Positions 51,669 to 62,450 of a stretch of DNA of 64,000 nt are shown piece by piece. Under the pieces are notes generated by a model. That model had not been told where the DNA came from, searched no databases, and saw only the letters and a list, made by a program, of their open reading frames with translations. The position numbers were made by a program, and so were the translations under genes. Position 1 is the first letter of the stretch. Each line of letters opens with the position of its first letter. This stretch comes from Photobacterium profundum (GTDB taxonomy: Bacteria > Pseudomonadota > Gammaproteobacteria > Enterobacterales > Vibrionaceae), in the NCBI RefSeq assembly GCF_003026285.1, contig NZ_PYOD01000001.1, positions 992,001-1,056,000 of the forward strand, given 5' to 3'.

Positions 51669-52946
51669 TTACAGCAATAACGCTGCAATATTGGCAACCC
51701 CTAATCCCGTTGCGCCAGCAGCCCAACGACCATCAGCATTGTCGCGGAAGCAAGCCGCTAAATCAAAGTGAATCCAGCTGCTTGTTTCACTATCAACAAA
51801 ACGTGATAAGAAAGCAGCAGCATTAGATGCACCGCCCATCCCCCCCCCTTTTTGCGTTCGGCTATTCGCTGTATCCGCATAGTGAGAAGGGCAATTGCCT
51901 TGATGCCATTTTTCTAGCGGTAACGGCCATGCTGGCTCATTCACCAACTCTGACAACTCTTGTGCCTTCATCAGTAGCGTTTTATCTAAACCAAATATGG
52001 CATTGTAATCGGTTCCTAATGCCATCAAAGCAGCACCAGTTAAGGTTGCAGCATCAATAATCAATGGTGTTTTTGTTTCGCTAGCAGCAATTAAGCCATC
52101 AGCAAGCACCAAGCGCCCTTCAGCATCGGTATTAACCACTTCTACGGTTAATCCGTTTTTATACGTTAACACATCACCCAGCTTATAGGCGTTACCAGCA
52201 ACCATGTTTTCTGCGCAACATAAGATCAGCTTCACACGTTGATTCAAACCTTGCTCAATGGCATAGCCTAATGCGGCTGTTACTGTCGCTGCGCCGCCCA
52301 TGTCACATTTCATTGTTACCATGCCAGCACTTGACTTCAAGCTGTAGCCACCGGAATCAAAGGTAATCCCTTTGCCGACTAAACATGCAGACACAGGAGC
52401 ATTGTCATCACCCGTAGGGTTGTAATCGAGGGTTAGCATTACTGGTGGTCGACTACTCGCACGGCCAACACTATGCGTGCCTATCCAGCCGTTTTCTAGA
52501 AGTTGATCACCCACTAACATTTCATAACGTATTTTATCGCCCGCAACGGATGATAAAAACGCTATCGCATCATTTGCTAGCTTTTCAGGGTACATATCTT
52601 CAGGTGTCGCATTGACGACTTGGCGTACCCAATCAGCACTTCGACGACGCGCATTAAGCAGTTCTAGTTCATCTTCATCAATAGATGCCCACTTAATTGC
52701 AACAGGAGTCATGGTTGCAGCAAAACCACAATAGAATGCCCACTGACGCTCGTAGCTCCAGCCTTCGCCATCAAGGCTGACGCTTGCTGCACCTTGCGAT
52801 TGCAGCTGACGCGCAGCCTGCTGAATACGACGTAATGGGAAATCACCACTAAAGTGAATATCTGCGCCGTCTTCTTTATAACTGAGTAATGCCTTTTCTC
52901 CCCAAGCCCCTGAACTGGCTTGCGCTGATAATGTAATCCTTAACAT
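51669..52946 (-). CDS. pepB: Peptidase B-type leucyl aminopeptidase (M17), copy 1
   Basis: A 425-residue two-metal aminopeptidase. Metal and catalytic motifs are intact: [31 protein letters not shown] and [14 protein letters not shown]. The N-terminal domain (about 1-140) is the variable regulatory part. Compared with copy 2 at 53050, it has a different C-terminal stretch TANSRTQKGGGMGGASNAAAFL, of the general leucyl-aminopeptidase type. The coding strand includes a run of nine G at codons 367-369. It follows copy 2 by 103 bases and may share its transcript. Confidence 0.92.
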   Translation of the reverse strand: MLRITLSAQASSGAWGEKALLSYKEDGADIHFSGDFPLRRIQQAARQLQSQGAASVSLDGEGWSYERQWAFYCGFAATMTPVAIKWASIDEDELELLNARRRSADWVRQVVNATPEDMYPEKLANDAIAFLSSVAGDKIRYEMLVGDQLLENGWIGTHSVGRASSRPPVMLTLDYNPTGDDNAPVSACLVGKGITFDSGGYSLKSSAGMVTMKCDMGGAATVTAALGYAIEQGLNQRVKLILCCAENMVAGNAYKLGDVLTYKNGLTVEVVNTDAEGRLVLADGLIAASETKTPLIIDAATLTGAALMALGTDYNAIFGLDKTLLMKAQELSELVNEPAWPLPLEKWHQGNCPSHYADTANSRTQKGGGMGGASNAAAFLSRFVDSETSSWIHFDLAACFRDNADGRWAAGATGLGVANIAALLL

Positions 52947-53049
52947 GAAAAGCCTTTAAATTTTAATTATTCGTTTTCGATAATATGAGTGTTTTAATAC
53001 TCAGCATTGCTGACCACCATGGAGCATCATGATGGTCGGCTGCTTATAT

Positions 53050-54336
53050 TTAGCTAGCTGAATTTAAGATGTTGGCCAATGTACGCACCCCCATACCAGT
53101 TGCGCCAGCACACCACTTGTCGTTGCCACTCTTACGATAAGTGCCACTTGCATCAATGTGCATCCAGCCTTTCTTATAGTCTGTTACAAAGTACGATAAG
53201 AACGCAGCAGCGGTACTTGCACCTGGTAAGAAATCACCACTTGAAATGTTCGATAAGTCGGCAAAGTTTGATGACAGCATACCACGGTGGTTATCCGCTA
53301 ATGGTAACGGCCATAAACCTTCATGCTCTTCAGCCGCTGACGCTAAGGCTTTTTGAGAGAGTGTCTGATCGAAACTTAGCAATGCGTGGTAATCATTACC
53401 TAGTGCATTCTTCGCCGCACCCGTTAATGTTGCACAATCAATGATGACTTCAGGATTTTGGCTACTCGCGTAGATAAGACCATCAGCAAGTACTAAACGA
53501 CCTTCTGCGTCAGTGTTTAGCACCTCAACAGTTTTACCATTTTTATAAGTAATGATGTCGCCGAGCTTAACCGCGCGACCTGATACCATGTTCTCAGCAC
53601 AACATAGGATCAATTTAATACGCTTGTTATTACCACGAGCAATCGCAAGTGCTAAACCGCCCGTCGCCATTGCTGCGCCACCCATATCGGCTTTCATTGC
53701 CGTCATGCCGGCTGAAGGCTTCATGCTGTAGCCGCCCGAATCGAAAGTAATACCTTTACCCACGATGCAGGTGTGCACAGGCGCATCAGCATCGCCTGTT
53801 GGGTTGTAATCTAGACGTAGCATTGCAGCTGAACGTTCTGAACCGCGACCAACAGTGTGCGTGCCCATCCAGCCTTCATCAATCAAGTCATTGCCTTTAA
53901 TGATTTTGTACGTTACGTGCTCTGGTGCAAGTGACTTAACAAATTCACCCGCACGTGCCGCAAGCTGTGAAGGGCGTACAACGTCTGCCGATTGGTTAAT
54001 AACTTCACGTACCCAGTTTGTGGTTTTAATGCGCGCCTGCAGTTCAGTTTCATCTTCAGCATTTAAGCCATCCCAAGTAACCTGGTTACCTGGCTTTGAA
54101 TTACGGTGTCCTTGAATGAAAGACCAAATTGCTTCTAAGTTCCACTCACTACCCACAAGTGAAACTTGCTTTATTCCTTGTGTATCCAACTTACGACCAG
54201 CACGCTGTAAGGCACTTTCTTGATCGCCACTTAGGTGAACCGTTGTGCCATCAGCAGAAAAAGAAAGTAGCGCGTTTGTTCCCCATTGCTCTGCAGCAGC
54301 GTCATGGGATAAGAAAACAGACATAATAGAAGACAT
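53050..54336 (-). CDS. pepB: Peptidase B-type leucyl aminopeptidase (M17), copy 2
   Basis: A 428-residue paralogue of the neighbouring protein, same strand. [32 protein letters not shown] and [18 protein letters not shown] carry the metal ligands. Its end, [26 protein letters not shown], resembles Escherichia coli PepB, which also lies after iscX, so this is the likely positional orthologue. AAGGAA six bases before the ATG supports the start at 54336. Confidence 0.93.
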   Translation of the reverse strand: MSSIMSVFLSHDAAAEQWGTNALLSFSADGTTVHLSGDQESALQRAGRKLDTQGIKQVSLVGSEWNLEAIWSFIQGHRNSKPGNQVTWDGLNAEDETELQARIKTTNWVREVINQSADVVRPSQLAARAGEFVKSLAPEHVTYKIIKGNDLIDEGWMGTHTVGRGSERSAAMLRLDYNPTGDADAPVHTCIVGKGITFDSGGYSMKPSAGMTAMKADMGGAAMATGGLALAIARGNNKRIKLILCCAENMVSGRAVKLGDIITYKNGKTVEVLNTDAEGRLVLADGLIYASSQNPEVIIDCATLTGAAKNALGNDYHALLSFDQTLSQKALASAAEEHEGLWPLPLADNHRGMLSSNFADLSNISSGDFLPGASTAAAFLSYFVTDYKKGWMHIDASGTYRKSGNDKWCAGATGMGVRTLANILNSAS

Positions 54337-54548
54337 TAGAAATTCCTTGGATTCTTGATGAGGATATCAGCGCAATATAGACAAGATTAAAAAGACATTA
54401 TCCTTGTCTCTTATCATCCCCACGCGATAAACAATATGCTTTTTGATAACAAGGATATGACATTTGCCAAATCACTTTAAGCAGGCTTACAGCAAGTTAT
54501 GGGGGTAATAGTGCGGTTTTACAAGATATTTACAGGTTTAAATACAAC

Positions 54549-54572
54549 AAAGCGGACCATATGGTCCGCTTT
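54549..54572. terminator. Perfect 24-bp palindrome between iscX and pepB
   Basis: AAAGCGGACCAT is followed directly by its reverse complement. It would fold as a stem with an AUAU loop and has T-rich flanks on both strands (TTTATATTT; TTTGTTGTATT). It probably ends the isc operon. The rest of 54337-54710 shows no gene. Confidence 0.8.
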
Positions 54573-54710
54573 TATATTTCTTTCACTAACTCTGCTCTGT
54601 TATCCGCGCATAAACAAGTTGTTTACATCAGGATGTAGAGCGAGATCATATTGTTTTTATTGTTCAATCAAAGGTAGGGCAATTGTTCAATAATCACAAT
54701 AAGTAAACGA

Positions 54711-54911
54711 TTAATCTTCTTCTTCCATCCAACACATTTGCACAGCTTCTAACACTCTTTCACTGCAGTGGTTGGGATCATCATCAAACTCTTCTAAGTC
54801 TAGAATCCATTGGCGAAGATCGGTAAAAAGAATCAGCTTAGGATCCGTTTCTGGATACAGCTCAGATAGTTCAATCGCTATTTCTCTAGAATCCGTCCAT
54901 TTTAAGCTCAT
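54711..54911 (-). CDS. iscX: Iron-sulfur assembly accessory protein IscX
   Basis: A 66-residue acidic protein; MSLKWTDSREIAIELSELYPETDP and FTDLRQWILDLEEFDDDPNHC are family hallmarks. It binds IscS and iron and acts as a regulator or iron adaptor of cluster assembly. It is the last gene of the isc operon, 96 bases after fdx. Confidence 0.95.
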   Translation of the reverse strand: MSLKWTDSREIAIELSELYPETDPKLILFTDLRQWILDLEEFDDDPNHCSERVLEAVQMCWMEEED

Positions 54912-55007
54912 GATGCTACCTCTTAATCGTTATAACGTGATTGTCACTAATATCGTTGCTTTTACTTACCTTAATACTCAATATTTTGATAAATAAAAGA
55001 ACAAAAC

Positions 55008-55346
55008 TTAGTGCTGCTCAGAAGCTAGATTGATCGTATATTTAGGGATCTCTACAACAAGATCACTATCCGAAACCGTTGCCTGACAACCTAAACGGGA
55101 TTCAGGTTCAAGACCCCATGCTTTATCAAGCATGTCATCTTCTAGCTCATCACTTTCATCCAGTGAATCAAAACCTTCACGAATAACAATATGACAAGTC
55201 GTACATGCACATGACTTTTCACAAGCATGTTCAATACCAATACCATTACGCAGTGCTACATCAAGTACAGTTTCACCCGTTTTAGCTTCTAAAATTGCGC
55301 CTTCAGGGCAAAGTTCTTCATGTGGTAATACAACGATTTTAGGCAT
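55008..55346 (-). CDS. fdx: [2Fe-2S] ferredoxin, isc type
   Basis: This 112-residue ferredoxin passes electrons for cluster assembly. The cluster ligands are Cys42, Cys48, Cys51 and Cys87, and the extra conserved Cys46 is also present. The acidic stretch DSLDESDELEDDMLDKAWGLEPESRLGCQA is typical. It starts 2 bases after the hscA stop. Confidence 0.96.
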   Translation of the reverse strand: MPKIVVLPHEELCPEGAILEAKTGETVLDVALRNGIGIEHACEKSCACTTCHIVIREGFDSLDESDELEDDMLDKAWGLEPESRLGCQATVSDSDLVVEIPKYTINLASEQH

Positions 55347-55348
55347 GC

Positions 55349-57202
55349 CTAAACCTCATCTATCGATTGACCAGCCAATGCCTGTCGAATAGATTGATCC
55401 ATTCGACGTGAAGCAAATTCTTGGCTCGCTTTATCTGTTTTCTTAATACCCTGTTCAATTGCTCGGTAATCATTACCTTGACGCAGCTGAACAAGTTCCA
55501 TCATTACGCCTTCCAGCGTTTCACGCTCTTCTTTTGACAGTAATGTATCACCATCGATTGCGAGAGCTGTAATTAGGCCTTCCAATACACGATCAGCTTC
55601 AACTTGTTGCTCGGCTAATGTACGTGCATCTTTATCATCTTGCGCGTGCGTCATTGACTCACGAATCATGGTTGCGACTTCATCATCACTTAAACCATAA
55701 GAAGGTTTAACTTGGATAGATGATTGAACGTTACTGCTCTTTTCCATTGCAGTAACAGACAATAGACCATCGGCATCAACTTGATACGTAACACGAATAT
55801 GTGCAGCACCGGCCGCCATAGCTGGGATTCCACGTAGTGTAAATCGCGCTAAAGAACGACAATCGCTTACCATTTCACGCTCACCTTGCACCACATGTAC
55901 CGACATGGCTGTTTGGCCATCTTTAAACGTGGTGAATTCTTGCGCACGAGCGACAGGAATTGTCGTGTTACGAGGAATGATTTTTTCAATCATGCCCCCC
56001 ATTGTCTCTATACCTAAAGACAATGGAATAACATCAAGTAATAGCATATCTGAATCAGGCTTATTACCGACTAGGATATCAGCTTGAATTGATGCACCAA
56101 TCGCAACAACTTTATCTGGGTCAATCGATGTTAGTGGCTCTTTACCGAAGTAATTACCCACCATTTCACGTACCAATGGCACACGTGTTGAACCACCAAC
56201 CATCACAGTTTCGATAACATCTGTAATTTCAATGCCAGAATCTTTGATCGCTCGGCGACAAGACATCAGTGTTTTCTTTACTAAAGGCTGAATCAACGCA
56301 TTAAACTGTTCACGAGTAACAGAACCTTGCCAATTCAACACATCAATCTGGGCTGTATCTGCATCTGTTAACGCAATTTTAGCGTCAGTGGCAGCATCTT
56401 GTACCATACGCATTTGTTGCGCAGTTAAATCACCAGTATAGCCCGCTTGCTCTTTAATCCAATCTGCAAGTAAGTGATCAAAATCATCACCACCCAATGC
56501 TGAATCACCGCCAGTTGCTAATACTTCAAATACACCTTTCGATAAACGTAAAACAGAAATATCAAATGTACCGCCACCTAAGTCATAAACAGCAATAACG
56601 CCCTCTTGACCTGAATCTAAACCATAAGCAATCGCAGCGGCTGTTGGCTCATTAAGTAAACGTAATACATTTAGGTTTGCTAGCTTTGCCGCATCTTTAG
56701 TGCCAGCTCGTTGCGCATCATCAAAATATGCCGGAACCGTTATAACGACACCCTCAAGATCACCACCTAATGTCGCCACAGCGCGTGCATTAAGGGCTTT
56801 AAGGATCTCGGCAGAGACTTGTACCGGATTAACTTTCCCCATACGTGTCATTAATTGGGGTAAGCCGTTATCTGACGCTTCAAATTGATATGGTAAATGC
56901 GGGTAACGTTGTTGGATATCCGCTAAAGAGCGCCCCATCAAACGTTTTACTGAAAAGATAGTATTACTAGGATCTTGCTGAGCAAGCTCTCTGGCTTCAT
57001 GGCCAACAAGCAGGGATTCCTCACCATAATGAACAATTGAAGGCAAAATAGAACGCCCTTTATCATCCTTTAAGGTTTCTGGTACACCACTGCGCACAGC
57101 AGCAACGAGAGAATTTGTGGTACCCAAATCAATGCCCACCGCTAAACGATGTTGATGCGGTGCCGCACTCTGACCTGGTTCAGCAATCTGTAACAGTGCC
57201 AT
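55349..57202 (-). CDS. hscA: Hsp70-type chaperone HscA
   Basis: HscA is the specialised Hsp70 that helps IscU release its cluster. The 617-residue protein has the ATPase domain ([48 protein letters not shown]) and a substrate-binding domain with a helical lid ending [11 protein letters not shown]. It is shorter than DnaK, as expected. It follows hscB by 38 bases. Confidence 0.97.
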   Translation of the reverse strand: MALLQIAEPGQSAAPHQHRLAVGIDLGTTNSLVAAVRSGVPETLKDDKGRSILPSIVHYGEESLLVGHEARELAQQDPSNTIFSVKRLMGRSLADIQQRYPHLPYQFEASDNGLPQLMTRMGKVNPVQVSAEILKALNARAVATLGGDLEGVVITVPAYFDDAQRAGTKDAAKLANLNVLRLLNEPTAAAIAYGLDSGQEGVIAVYDLGGGTFDISVLRLSKGVFEVLATGGDSALGGDDFDHLLADWIKEQAGYTGDLTAQQMRMVQDAATDAKIALTDADTAQIDVLNWQGSVTREQFNALIQPLVKKTLMSCRRAIKDSGIEITDVIETVMVGGSTRVPLVREMVGNYFGKEPLTSIDPDKVVAIGASIQADILVGNKPDSDMLLLDVIPLSLGIETMGGMIEKIIPRNTTIPVARAQEFTTFKDGQTAMSVHVVQGEREMVSDCRSLARFTLRGIPAMAAGAAHIRVTYQVDADGLLSVTAMEKSSNVQSSIQVKPSYGLSDDEVATMIRESMTHAQDDKDARTLAEQQVEADRVLEGLITALAIDGDTLLSKEERETLEGVMMELVQLRQGNDYRAIEQGIKKTDKASQEFASRRMDQSIRQALAGQSIDEV

Positions 57203-57240
57203 TATCTTTCCTGTGGAGTTAGTGCTCGGGTGAGAAGCAA

Positions 57241-57756
57241 TTAGTCAAAGAAAGTCTCTTCAAGACGTTCAATTTCATAGCGCAGCTTATCAATAAATTT
57301 TAGCTTACGCACGGCATCTGCCGCTTCTTCCCAATCTTCCTGATTTAATAGTTGCTCAAGAGTGCTCAATTGCGATTTATATAACACTGTTATTTGCTGT
57401 TCAAAATCAAATAGCGCACTTTCAGGGTCACTTGCATCTGAGATATCTTCAAGTTCTTCACGCAACTCCATTTGCTGCATTAAGAACTCAGGATCTTGTA
57501 GCGTTTTTTGTTCGCCACGAATATCCATATCTTGCTCAGAAAGCATATATTCAGCTCGTGAGATTGGATTTTTTAGCGTTTGGAATGCGTCGTTAATTTG
57601 CGCTGCTTTTTGGACAGACATTAAGCGATCACGTTCTGAAGCTGTAGCGAAGTTATCAGGATGGAAACGACGTTGTAGTTCCCGGAACTGAGTTGACAGA
57701 AGACCACCATCCAGTTCAAATTGGAAAGGAAGTCTAAATAATTCGAAATGATTCAT
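57241..57756 (-). CDS. hscB: J-domain co-chaperone HscB
   Basis: A 171-residue co-chaperone with an N-terminal J domain ([13 protein letters not shown], the HPD motif in [13 protein letters not shown], and [16 protein letters not shown]) and a C-terminal helical domain that binds IscU. It delivers IscU to HscA and stimulates ATP hydrolysis. Confidence 0.96.
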   Translation of the reverse strand: MNHFELFRLPFQFELDGGLLSTQFRELQRRFHPDNFATASERDRLMSVQKAAQINDAFQTLKNPISRAEYMLSEQDMDIRGEQKTLQDPEFLMQQMELREELEDISDASDPESALFDFEQQITVLYKSQLSTLEQLLNQEDWEEAADAVRKLKFIDKLRYEIERLEETFFD

Positions 57757-57784
57757 ATCGCGTCTGGTATCTCTAAATACTAAA

Positions 57785-57818
57785 CCTAACTGGTATATAT
57801 GAAGATATAACAGTTAGG
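57785..57818 (-). repeat. Intercistronic hairpin between iscA and hscB
   Basis: CCTAACTG (57785-57792) pairs with CAGTTAGG (57811-57818), extended by an AT-rich inner stem. It has no strong U-tract on the minus strand. It may tune the ratio of iscSUA to hscBA-fdx messages. Confidence 0.5.
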
Positions 57819-57843
57819 CTCAGTGGAAACTGACTTATAGCGA

Positions 57844-58167
57844 TTAAACGTTGAAGCTTTCACCACAACCACATTCGCTTGATACGTTCGGGTTGTTGAA
57901 TTGGAAGCCTTCATTTAGCCCTTCTTTGGCAAAATCAAGCTCGGTACCGTCAAGATAAACTAGGCTTTTTGCATCAATTACGATTCTTACACCTTTCTCT
58001 TCGAATACCTCGTCCTCTTCATTGATATCATCAACAAATTCGAGAACGTAAGCCATTCCTGAACATCCCGAAGTACGGACACCTAGGCGAAGGCCAAAGC
58101 CCTTACCGCGATTCTCAAGGAAAGTAGCTACGCGACCTGCTGCCGCTTCAGTAATAGTAATGGCCAT
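57844..58167 (-). CDS. iscA: A-type iron-sulfur carrier IscA
   Basis: A 107-residue carrier with the three ligand cysteines Cys35 (TSGCSGMAY), Cys99 and Cys101 (SECGCGESF). It transfers clusters to target proteins. It lies between iscU and hscB. Confidence 0.97.
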   Translation of the reverse strand: MAITITEAAAGRVATFLENRGKGFGLRLGVRTSGCSGMAYVLEFVDDINEEDEVFEEKGVRIVIDAKSLVYLDGTELDFAKEGLNEGFQFNNPNVSSECGCGESFNV

Positions 58168-58185
58168 ACAACAACCCTCAACGTC

Positions 58186-58572
58186 TTAGTTTGCTTCGTG
58201 TTTCTTCTTATAATCACTAACTGCGGCTTTAATTGCATCTTCTGCAAGAATAGAGCAGTGGATCTTCACTGGTGGTAGTTCAAGTTCTTCAGCAATTGCT
58301 GAGTTCTTGATAGCTGCCGCTTCATCTAAACTCTTACCTTTCACCCATTCAGTGATTAGCGAGCTTGAGGCAATTGCAGAACCACAACCGTACGTTTTAA
58401 ACTTCGCATCTTCAATGATACCTTCATCACTTACTTTGATTTGAAGCTTCATTACGTCGCCACATGCTGGTGCACCCACCATGCCGCTACCAATGTTTTT
58501 ATCATTTTTATCGAAAGAGCCCACGTTACGCGGATTCTCATAATGCTCGATGACTTTTTCACTATATGCCAT
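58186..58572 (-). CDS. iscU: Iron-sulfur cluster scaffold IscU
   Basis: A 128-residue scaffold with the cluster cysteines in PACGDVMKLQ (Cys37), YGCGSAIASSS (Cys63) and IHCSILAEDAI (Cys106), plus the HscA-binding LPPVK motif. It takes sulfur from IscS. It follows iscS by 46 bases. Confidence 0.97.
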   Translation of the reverse strand: MAYSEKVIEHYENPRNVGSFDKNDKNIGSGMVGAPACGDVMKLQIKVSDEGIIEDAKFKTYGCGSAIASSSLITEWVKGKSLDEAAAIKNSAIAEELELPPVKIHCSILAEDAIKAAVSDYKKKHEAN

Positions 58573-58618
58573 GATGATTTCCTCGACATTTGATGATCAC
58601 AAGTTTATGACCGCTAGC

Positions 58619-59833
58619 TTAGTGGTGTGCCCACTCAACAGAGTTAAGATCAATACCTTCTTTGTGCATATCCCAAAGCGGCGACATATCACGCAGTTTT
58701 TCTACTGCAGTACGAATCTGTGTAATTGCGTAATCAATTTCTTCTTCTGTCGTGAAACGACCAAAAGAGAAACGAATTGAGCTATGTGCTAATTCATCAT
58801 CTAAACCAAGCGCTCGCAGTACGTATGAAGGCTCAAGGCTTGCTGAAGTACATGCTGAACCAGAAGAAACAGCGAGATCTTTCAGTGCCATTAATAAAGA
58901 CTCACCTTCAACGAAAGCAAAGCTAATATTCAGGTTACTTGATACACGTTGCTCTAGGTCACCATTAATATGAACTGATTCCATATCTTTCAGGCCATCA
59001 AGAAGGCGAGTACGTAGTGCTAATGTATGCACACGATCTTGTTCCATCTCTTCTTTAGCAATGCGGAATGCTTCACCCATACCAACAATCTGGTGGGTAG
59101 CAAGAGTACCAGAACGCATACCACGCTCATGACCGCCGCCGTGCATTTGTGCTTCTAAACGAATACGAGGCTTACGACGAACGTAAAGCGCACCAATTCC
59201 TTTAGGACCGTAAATTTTATGTGATGTTACTGAAATAAGGTCAACTTTCATTGCCTGTACATCGATCGGTAGCTTACCGATAGACTGTGCAGCATCAACG
59301 TGGAAAACAATTTTGTTTTCACGGCAAAGTTCGCCAATAGCGGTAATATCTTGAATTACGCCAATTTCGTTATTTACGTGCATGATAGACATTAGAACGG
59401 TGTCTTCACGAATCGCATCACGCAATTTTGCCAAATCAATTAAGCCATTTGCTTCTGGCGCAAGATATGTCACTTCGAAGCCTTCACGCTCGAGCTGGCG
59501 ACAAGGGTCTAATACCGCTTTGTGCTCAGTCTTACAGGTAATGATGTGCTTACCTTTTTTGCTATAAAAACGCGCAGCGCCTTTAATTGCAAGATTGTCA
59601 GATTCTGTTGCACCAGACGTAAACACAATTTCACGTGGGTCAGCATTCATTAGATCAGCAACTTGCTCACGCGCTGTATCAACAGCTTCTTCAGCCTGCC
59701 AGCCGAAACGGTGTGAACGAGAAGCAGGGTTACCGAAATTCCCGTCCATTGTCAGGCATTGCATCATTTTTTCAGCAACACGTGGATCTACTGGGCAAGT
59801 AGCGGAATAATCAAAATATATTGGCAATTTCAT
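58619..59833 (-). CDS. iscS: Cysteine desulfurase IscS
   Basis: IscS releases sulfur from cysteine as a persulfide and feeds IscU, ThiI and other acceptors. The 404-residue PLP enzyme has the Schiff-base lysine in [16 protein letters not shown] and the persulfide cysteine in [17 protein letters not shown] (about 328). The start at 59833 ([16 protein letters not shown]) is chosen because GGAG is six bases upstream; ATGs at 59839 and 59851 are less well placed. It follows iscR by 31 bases. Confidence 0.96.
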   Translation of the reverse strand: MKLPIYFDYSATCPVDPRVAEKMMQCLTMDGNFGNPASRSHRFGWQAEEAVDTAREQVADLMNADPREIVFTSGATESDNLAIKGAARFYSKKGKHIITCKTEHKAVLDPCRQLEREGFEVTYLAPEANGLIDLAKLRDAIREDTVLMSIMHVNNEIGVIQDITAIGELCRENKIVFHVDAAQSIGKLPIDVQAMKVDLISVTSHKIYGPKGIGALYVRRKPRIRLEAQMHGGGHERGMRSGTLATHQIVGMGEAFRIAKEEMEQDRVHTLALRTRLLDGLKDMESVHINGDLEQRVSSNLNISFAFVEGESLLMALKDLAVSSGSACTSASLEPSYVLRALGLDDELAHSSIRFSFGRFTTEEEIDYAITQIRTAVEKLRDMSPLWDMHKEGIDLNSVEWAHH

Positions 59834-59864
59834 TTTCATCTCCGAAAACACGGATGTCTAGCTA

Positions 59865-60383
59865 CTAAGAGCGGACATCGACACCTATAGTGGTGCTATC
59901 GTGTGTTTTTTTATGTCCAAAAGACGTTCTTAGCGAACTATTGCTTAAGACTTGATCTTGACGACCTGAAATCTCTTGAACGTTATTATCTTTCATCAAC
60001 TCACCAAGAGTGATGTTATTCAAAAAGCCGCTGATACGGGAGCTTAAGTCATGCCATAAAGTATGTGTTAAGCAGCGTACACCACCTTGACAGTCAGCTT
60101 TACCATGACACTTTGTAGCATCAACCGATTCATCAACAGCTGCGATGACCATGCCTACCGCGATGTCATTCGCGTCTTCACCTAAGCGATAACCACCACC
60201 TGGTCCACGAACACTCGCCACAAGACCAGCTTTACGTAGGCGTGAGAAAAGTTGTTCTAAATAAGACAGTGAAATACCTTGTCGTTCGGAAATATCCGCT
60301 AAAGGTACAGGACCATCTTGAGAATGCAGAGCGACATCAAGCATCGCAGTTACCGCATATCTTCCTTTTGAAGTCAATCTCAT
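59865..60383 (-). CDS. iscR: Iron-sulfur-responsive transcriptional regulator IscR
   Basis: IscR is an Rrf2-family regulator that represses isc when it holds a [2Fe-2S] cluster. The 172-residue protein has the N-terminal winged helix ([39 protein letters not shown]) and the ligands Cys92, Cys98, Cys104 and His107. It leads the operon; two type-1 boxes precede it. The C-terminal 30 residues are less conserved. Confidence 0.97.
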   Translation of the reverse strand: MRLTSKGRYAVTAMLDVALHSQDGPVPLADISERQGISLSYLEQLFSRLRKAGLVASVRGPGGGYRLGEDANDIAVGMVIAAVDESVDATKCHGKADCQGGVRCLTHTLWHDLSSRISGFLNNITLGELMKDNNVQEISGRQDQVLSNSSLRTSFGHKKTHDSTTIGVDVRS

Positions 60384-60424
60384 AACACACCGCTATCCAC
60401 TTATGTATATAGCACGAGTGTTAC

Positions 60425-60473
60425 ATACCCGACTAAAATGGTCAAGTATTTACCCGACTATTTCAGTCAAGCT
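60425..60473 (-). promoter_or_regulatory. Two tandem type-1 IscR boxes at the isc promoter
   Basis: On the minus strand ATACTTGACCATTTTAGTCG followed by GGTAT (60449-60425) and AGCTTGACTGAAATAGTCGG followed by GTAAA (60473-60449) are two near-identical copies of the type-1 IscR motif, centred 24 bp apart. The proximal copy contains a TTGACC -35-like element at 60440-60445. This fits autorepression as in Escherichia coli. Confidence 0.88.
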
Positions 60474-60495
60474 TTAGACCTGACGCACAATAGGG

Positions 60496-61227
60496 TTATT
60501 TGTCGCGATGTTCTAATGATTTTTCAATAGAAGAAAGAATACCACGCAGAATATTAAGCTCCTGCTGCTCTGGACGAGCACGGGTAAACATGCGGCGAAG
60601 TTTTGTCATCACCATACCGGGATGCTTCTTATTAATGAACTGGGTCTGAGTTGTTACTTTTTCAAGGTGCTCGTAGAACAACTCTAATTCTTTAGCACGC
60701 GGGTATTCATCAACTTTCTTCTCACCCGTGTACTTTTGCGACTCTAAAAATGCCATACGCACTTCATAACTAACAGTTTGTACTGCCATTGCTAAATTTA
60801 ATGAGCTGTATTCAGGGTTCGCCGGAATGTAAACGTGGCAATGACACTTTTGTAATTCTTCATTCGTTAAACCAGTACGCTCACGACCGAATAAAATAGC
60901 GACGGGATGCGCAGCTGCTTCTTCAATCGTTTTGATACCTGATTCACGCGGATCAAGTTGTGGCCATTCTAATGTACGAGAACGTGCACTTGAGCCAATC
61001 ACTAAACCACAATCTGCAATTGCTTCATCTAATGTTTTGACGATTTTTGCATTGGTTACGACATCTGCCGCGCCAGCAGCTAAAGCAAGAGACTTAGCGT
61101 CTATCTCACAAGCTGGGTCAACAAGGACTAGATTCGTAAGCCCCATCACCTTCATGGCACGTGCTGCTGAACCAATATTTCCTGGGTGAGATGTACCAAT
61201 TAAAACAACGCTTATTTTATCTAACAT
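60496..61227 (-). CDS. trmJ: tRNA (cytidine/uridine-2'-O-)-methyltransferase TrmJ
   Basis: TrmJ methylates the ribose of residue 32 in certain tRNAs. The 243-residue SPOUT-family protein has [41 protein letters not shown] and [23 protein letters not shown], the three knot motifs. It is upstream of iscR, as in enterobacteria, and divergent from suhB. Confidence 0.95.
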   Translation of the reverse strand: MLDKISVVLIGTSHPGNIGSAARAMKVMGLTNLVLVDPACEIDAKSLALAAGAADVVTNAKIVKTLDEAIADCGLVIGSSARSRTLEWPQLDPRESGIKTIEEAAAHPVAILFGRERTGLTNEELQKCHCHVYIPANPEYSSLNLAMAVQTVSYEVRMAFLESQKYTGEKKVDEYPRAKELELFYEHLEKVTTQTQFINKKHPGMVMTKLRRMFTRARPEQQELNILRGILSSIEKSLEHRDK

Positions 61228-61436
61228 GGTTTAGCAATTTCCGACTATTTTTAAGAGCGGATGGATTTTAGCACAGCCTATAAAGAAGTGGGGAAAACAT
61301 GTAAAACTAAAGCGTGTTTTTCTACTTTTTTTAGTTTTCGCTAATGATGTTTAAAAAATAACCACTTCCCTTTTGCCCTAGCTCTGTTATACTCGCCGCC
61401 GATTTTTAGTTCTTTAACATCCGTTGGGAAGATCCT

Positions 61437-62237
61437 ATGCATCCGATGCTTAATATCGCCATTCGCGCTGCGCGAAAGGCTGGTGACCATGTCATTAAAT
61501 CGTTAGAAAAACCTCAAGGCATTGAAGTTGCCAATAAAGGTAGTGACGTCGTTACTAATATTGATCATGAAGCTGAAGCTATCATCATCAATTCTATTCT
61601 TAAGTCTTACCCTGATCACTGCATTCTTGCAGCAGAGTCTGGTACTAAAGAAGGCCGTGACAAAGAGTGTCAGTGGATCATCGACCCAGTGGATGGCACC
61701 AAAAACTTCGTTCGTGGTTTGCCTCATTACGCTATTTCAATTGCACTACGCATGCGTGGTCGTACTGAAGTTTCTGTAGTATACGATCCATCTCGTAACG
61801 AACTCTTCACTGCAACACGTGGTTCTGGCGCACAGCTTAACAGCCAACGTCTACGTACATCACAGCCTCGTGACCTTAGCGGTACTATTATTGCTACTGG
61901 TTTACCATTCGCAGCTAAGCAACACGCAGAAGCGCTTAACAAAGTACAATCAGCAATTTTTGCTGAATGTGACGATATGCGTCAATCTGGTTGTACAGCA
62001 CTAGACCTTTGTTACTTAGCAGCAGGTCGTGTTGATGGCGTAGTTAAACTAGGCCAAAAGCCTTGGGAACTAGCCGCTGGTGAACTAATTGCACGTGAAG
62101 CCGGTGCTATCTGTACTGACTTTACTGGTAACACTAACTACCTAGTATCTGGCAACATCGTTGCTGGTAACGCACGCGTAGTTAAGCCAATCATCGCTAA
62201 AATCCGTGAACACGGTGGCGAAGCATTAGCTAAGTAA
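61437..62237 (+). CDS. suhB: Inositol-1-monophosphatase SuhB (Nus-factor-associated)
   Basis: A 266-residue magnesium-dependent phosphatase that in Escherichia coli also joins the rRNA antitermination complex. It starts MHPMLNIAIRAARKAGDHVI and has the metal-binding motifs AAESGTKEG, WIIDPVDGTKNFVRGLPHYAIS and KPWELAAGELIAREAGA. A TTATACT-like -10 element lies about 30 bases upstream of the start. It is divergent from trmJ, a conserved arrangement. Confidence 0.96.
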   Translation: MHPMLNIAIRAARKAGDHVIKSLEKPQGIEVANKGSDVVTNIDHEAEAIIINSILKSYPDHCILAAESGTKEGRDKECQWIIDPVDGTKNFVRGLPHYAISIALRMRGRTEVSVVYDPSRNELFTATRGSGAQLNSQRLRTSQPRDLSGTIIATGLPFAAKQHAEALNKVQSAIFAECDDMRQSGCTALDLCYLAAGRVDGVVKLGQKPWELAAGELIAREAGAICTDFTGNTNYLVSGNIVAGNARVVKPIIAKIREHGGEALAK

Positions 62238-62264
62238 TCGTTTATAACGATTCAAAAATTCTGA

Positions 62265-62291
62265 AGCCTCGACTATGTCGGGGCTTTTTTT
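62265..62291 (+). terminator. Intrinsic terminator of suhB
   Basis: AGCCTCGAC (62265-62273) pairs with GTCGGGGCT (62277-62285) with one G-T position, followed by seven T. Confidence 0.88.
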
Positions 62292-62395
62292 ATGCTTAAA
62301 ATACATATCTAGGCATAGGTATATATCCAGCATCTAACCCAACGATTATCGATATGGACCAGCAAACTAAATCAATCTGGATATAACATAGATAC

Positions 62396-62418
62396 AAAAA
62401 CGGAGCCTATTGGCTCCG
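62396..62418. terminator. Terminator after secF
   Basis: CGGAGCC (62401-62407) pairs with GGCTCCG (62412-62418) around a 4-base loop. T-runs flank it on both strands; it lies 33 bases after the secF stop. Confidence 0.9.
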
Positions 62419-62450
62419 TTTTTTATTCATGAAGTCGAGCACCTACCTAT

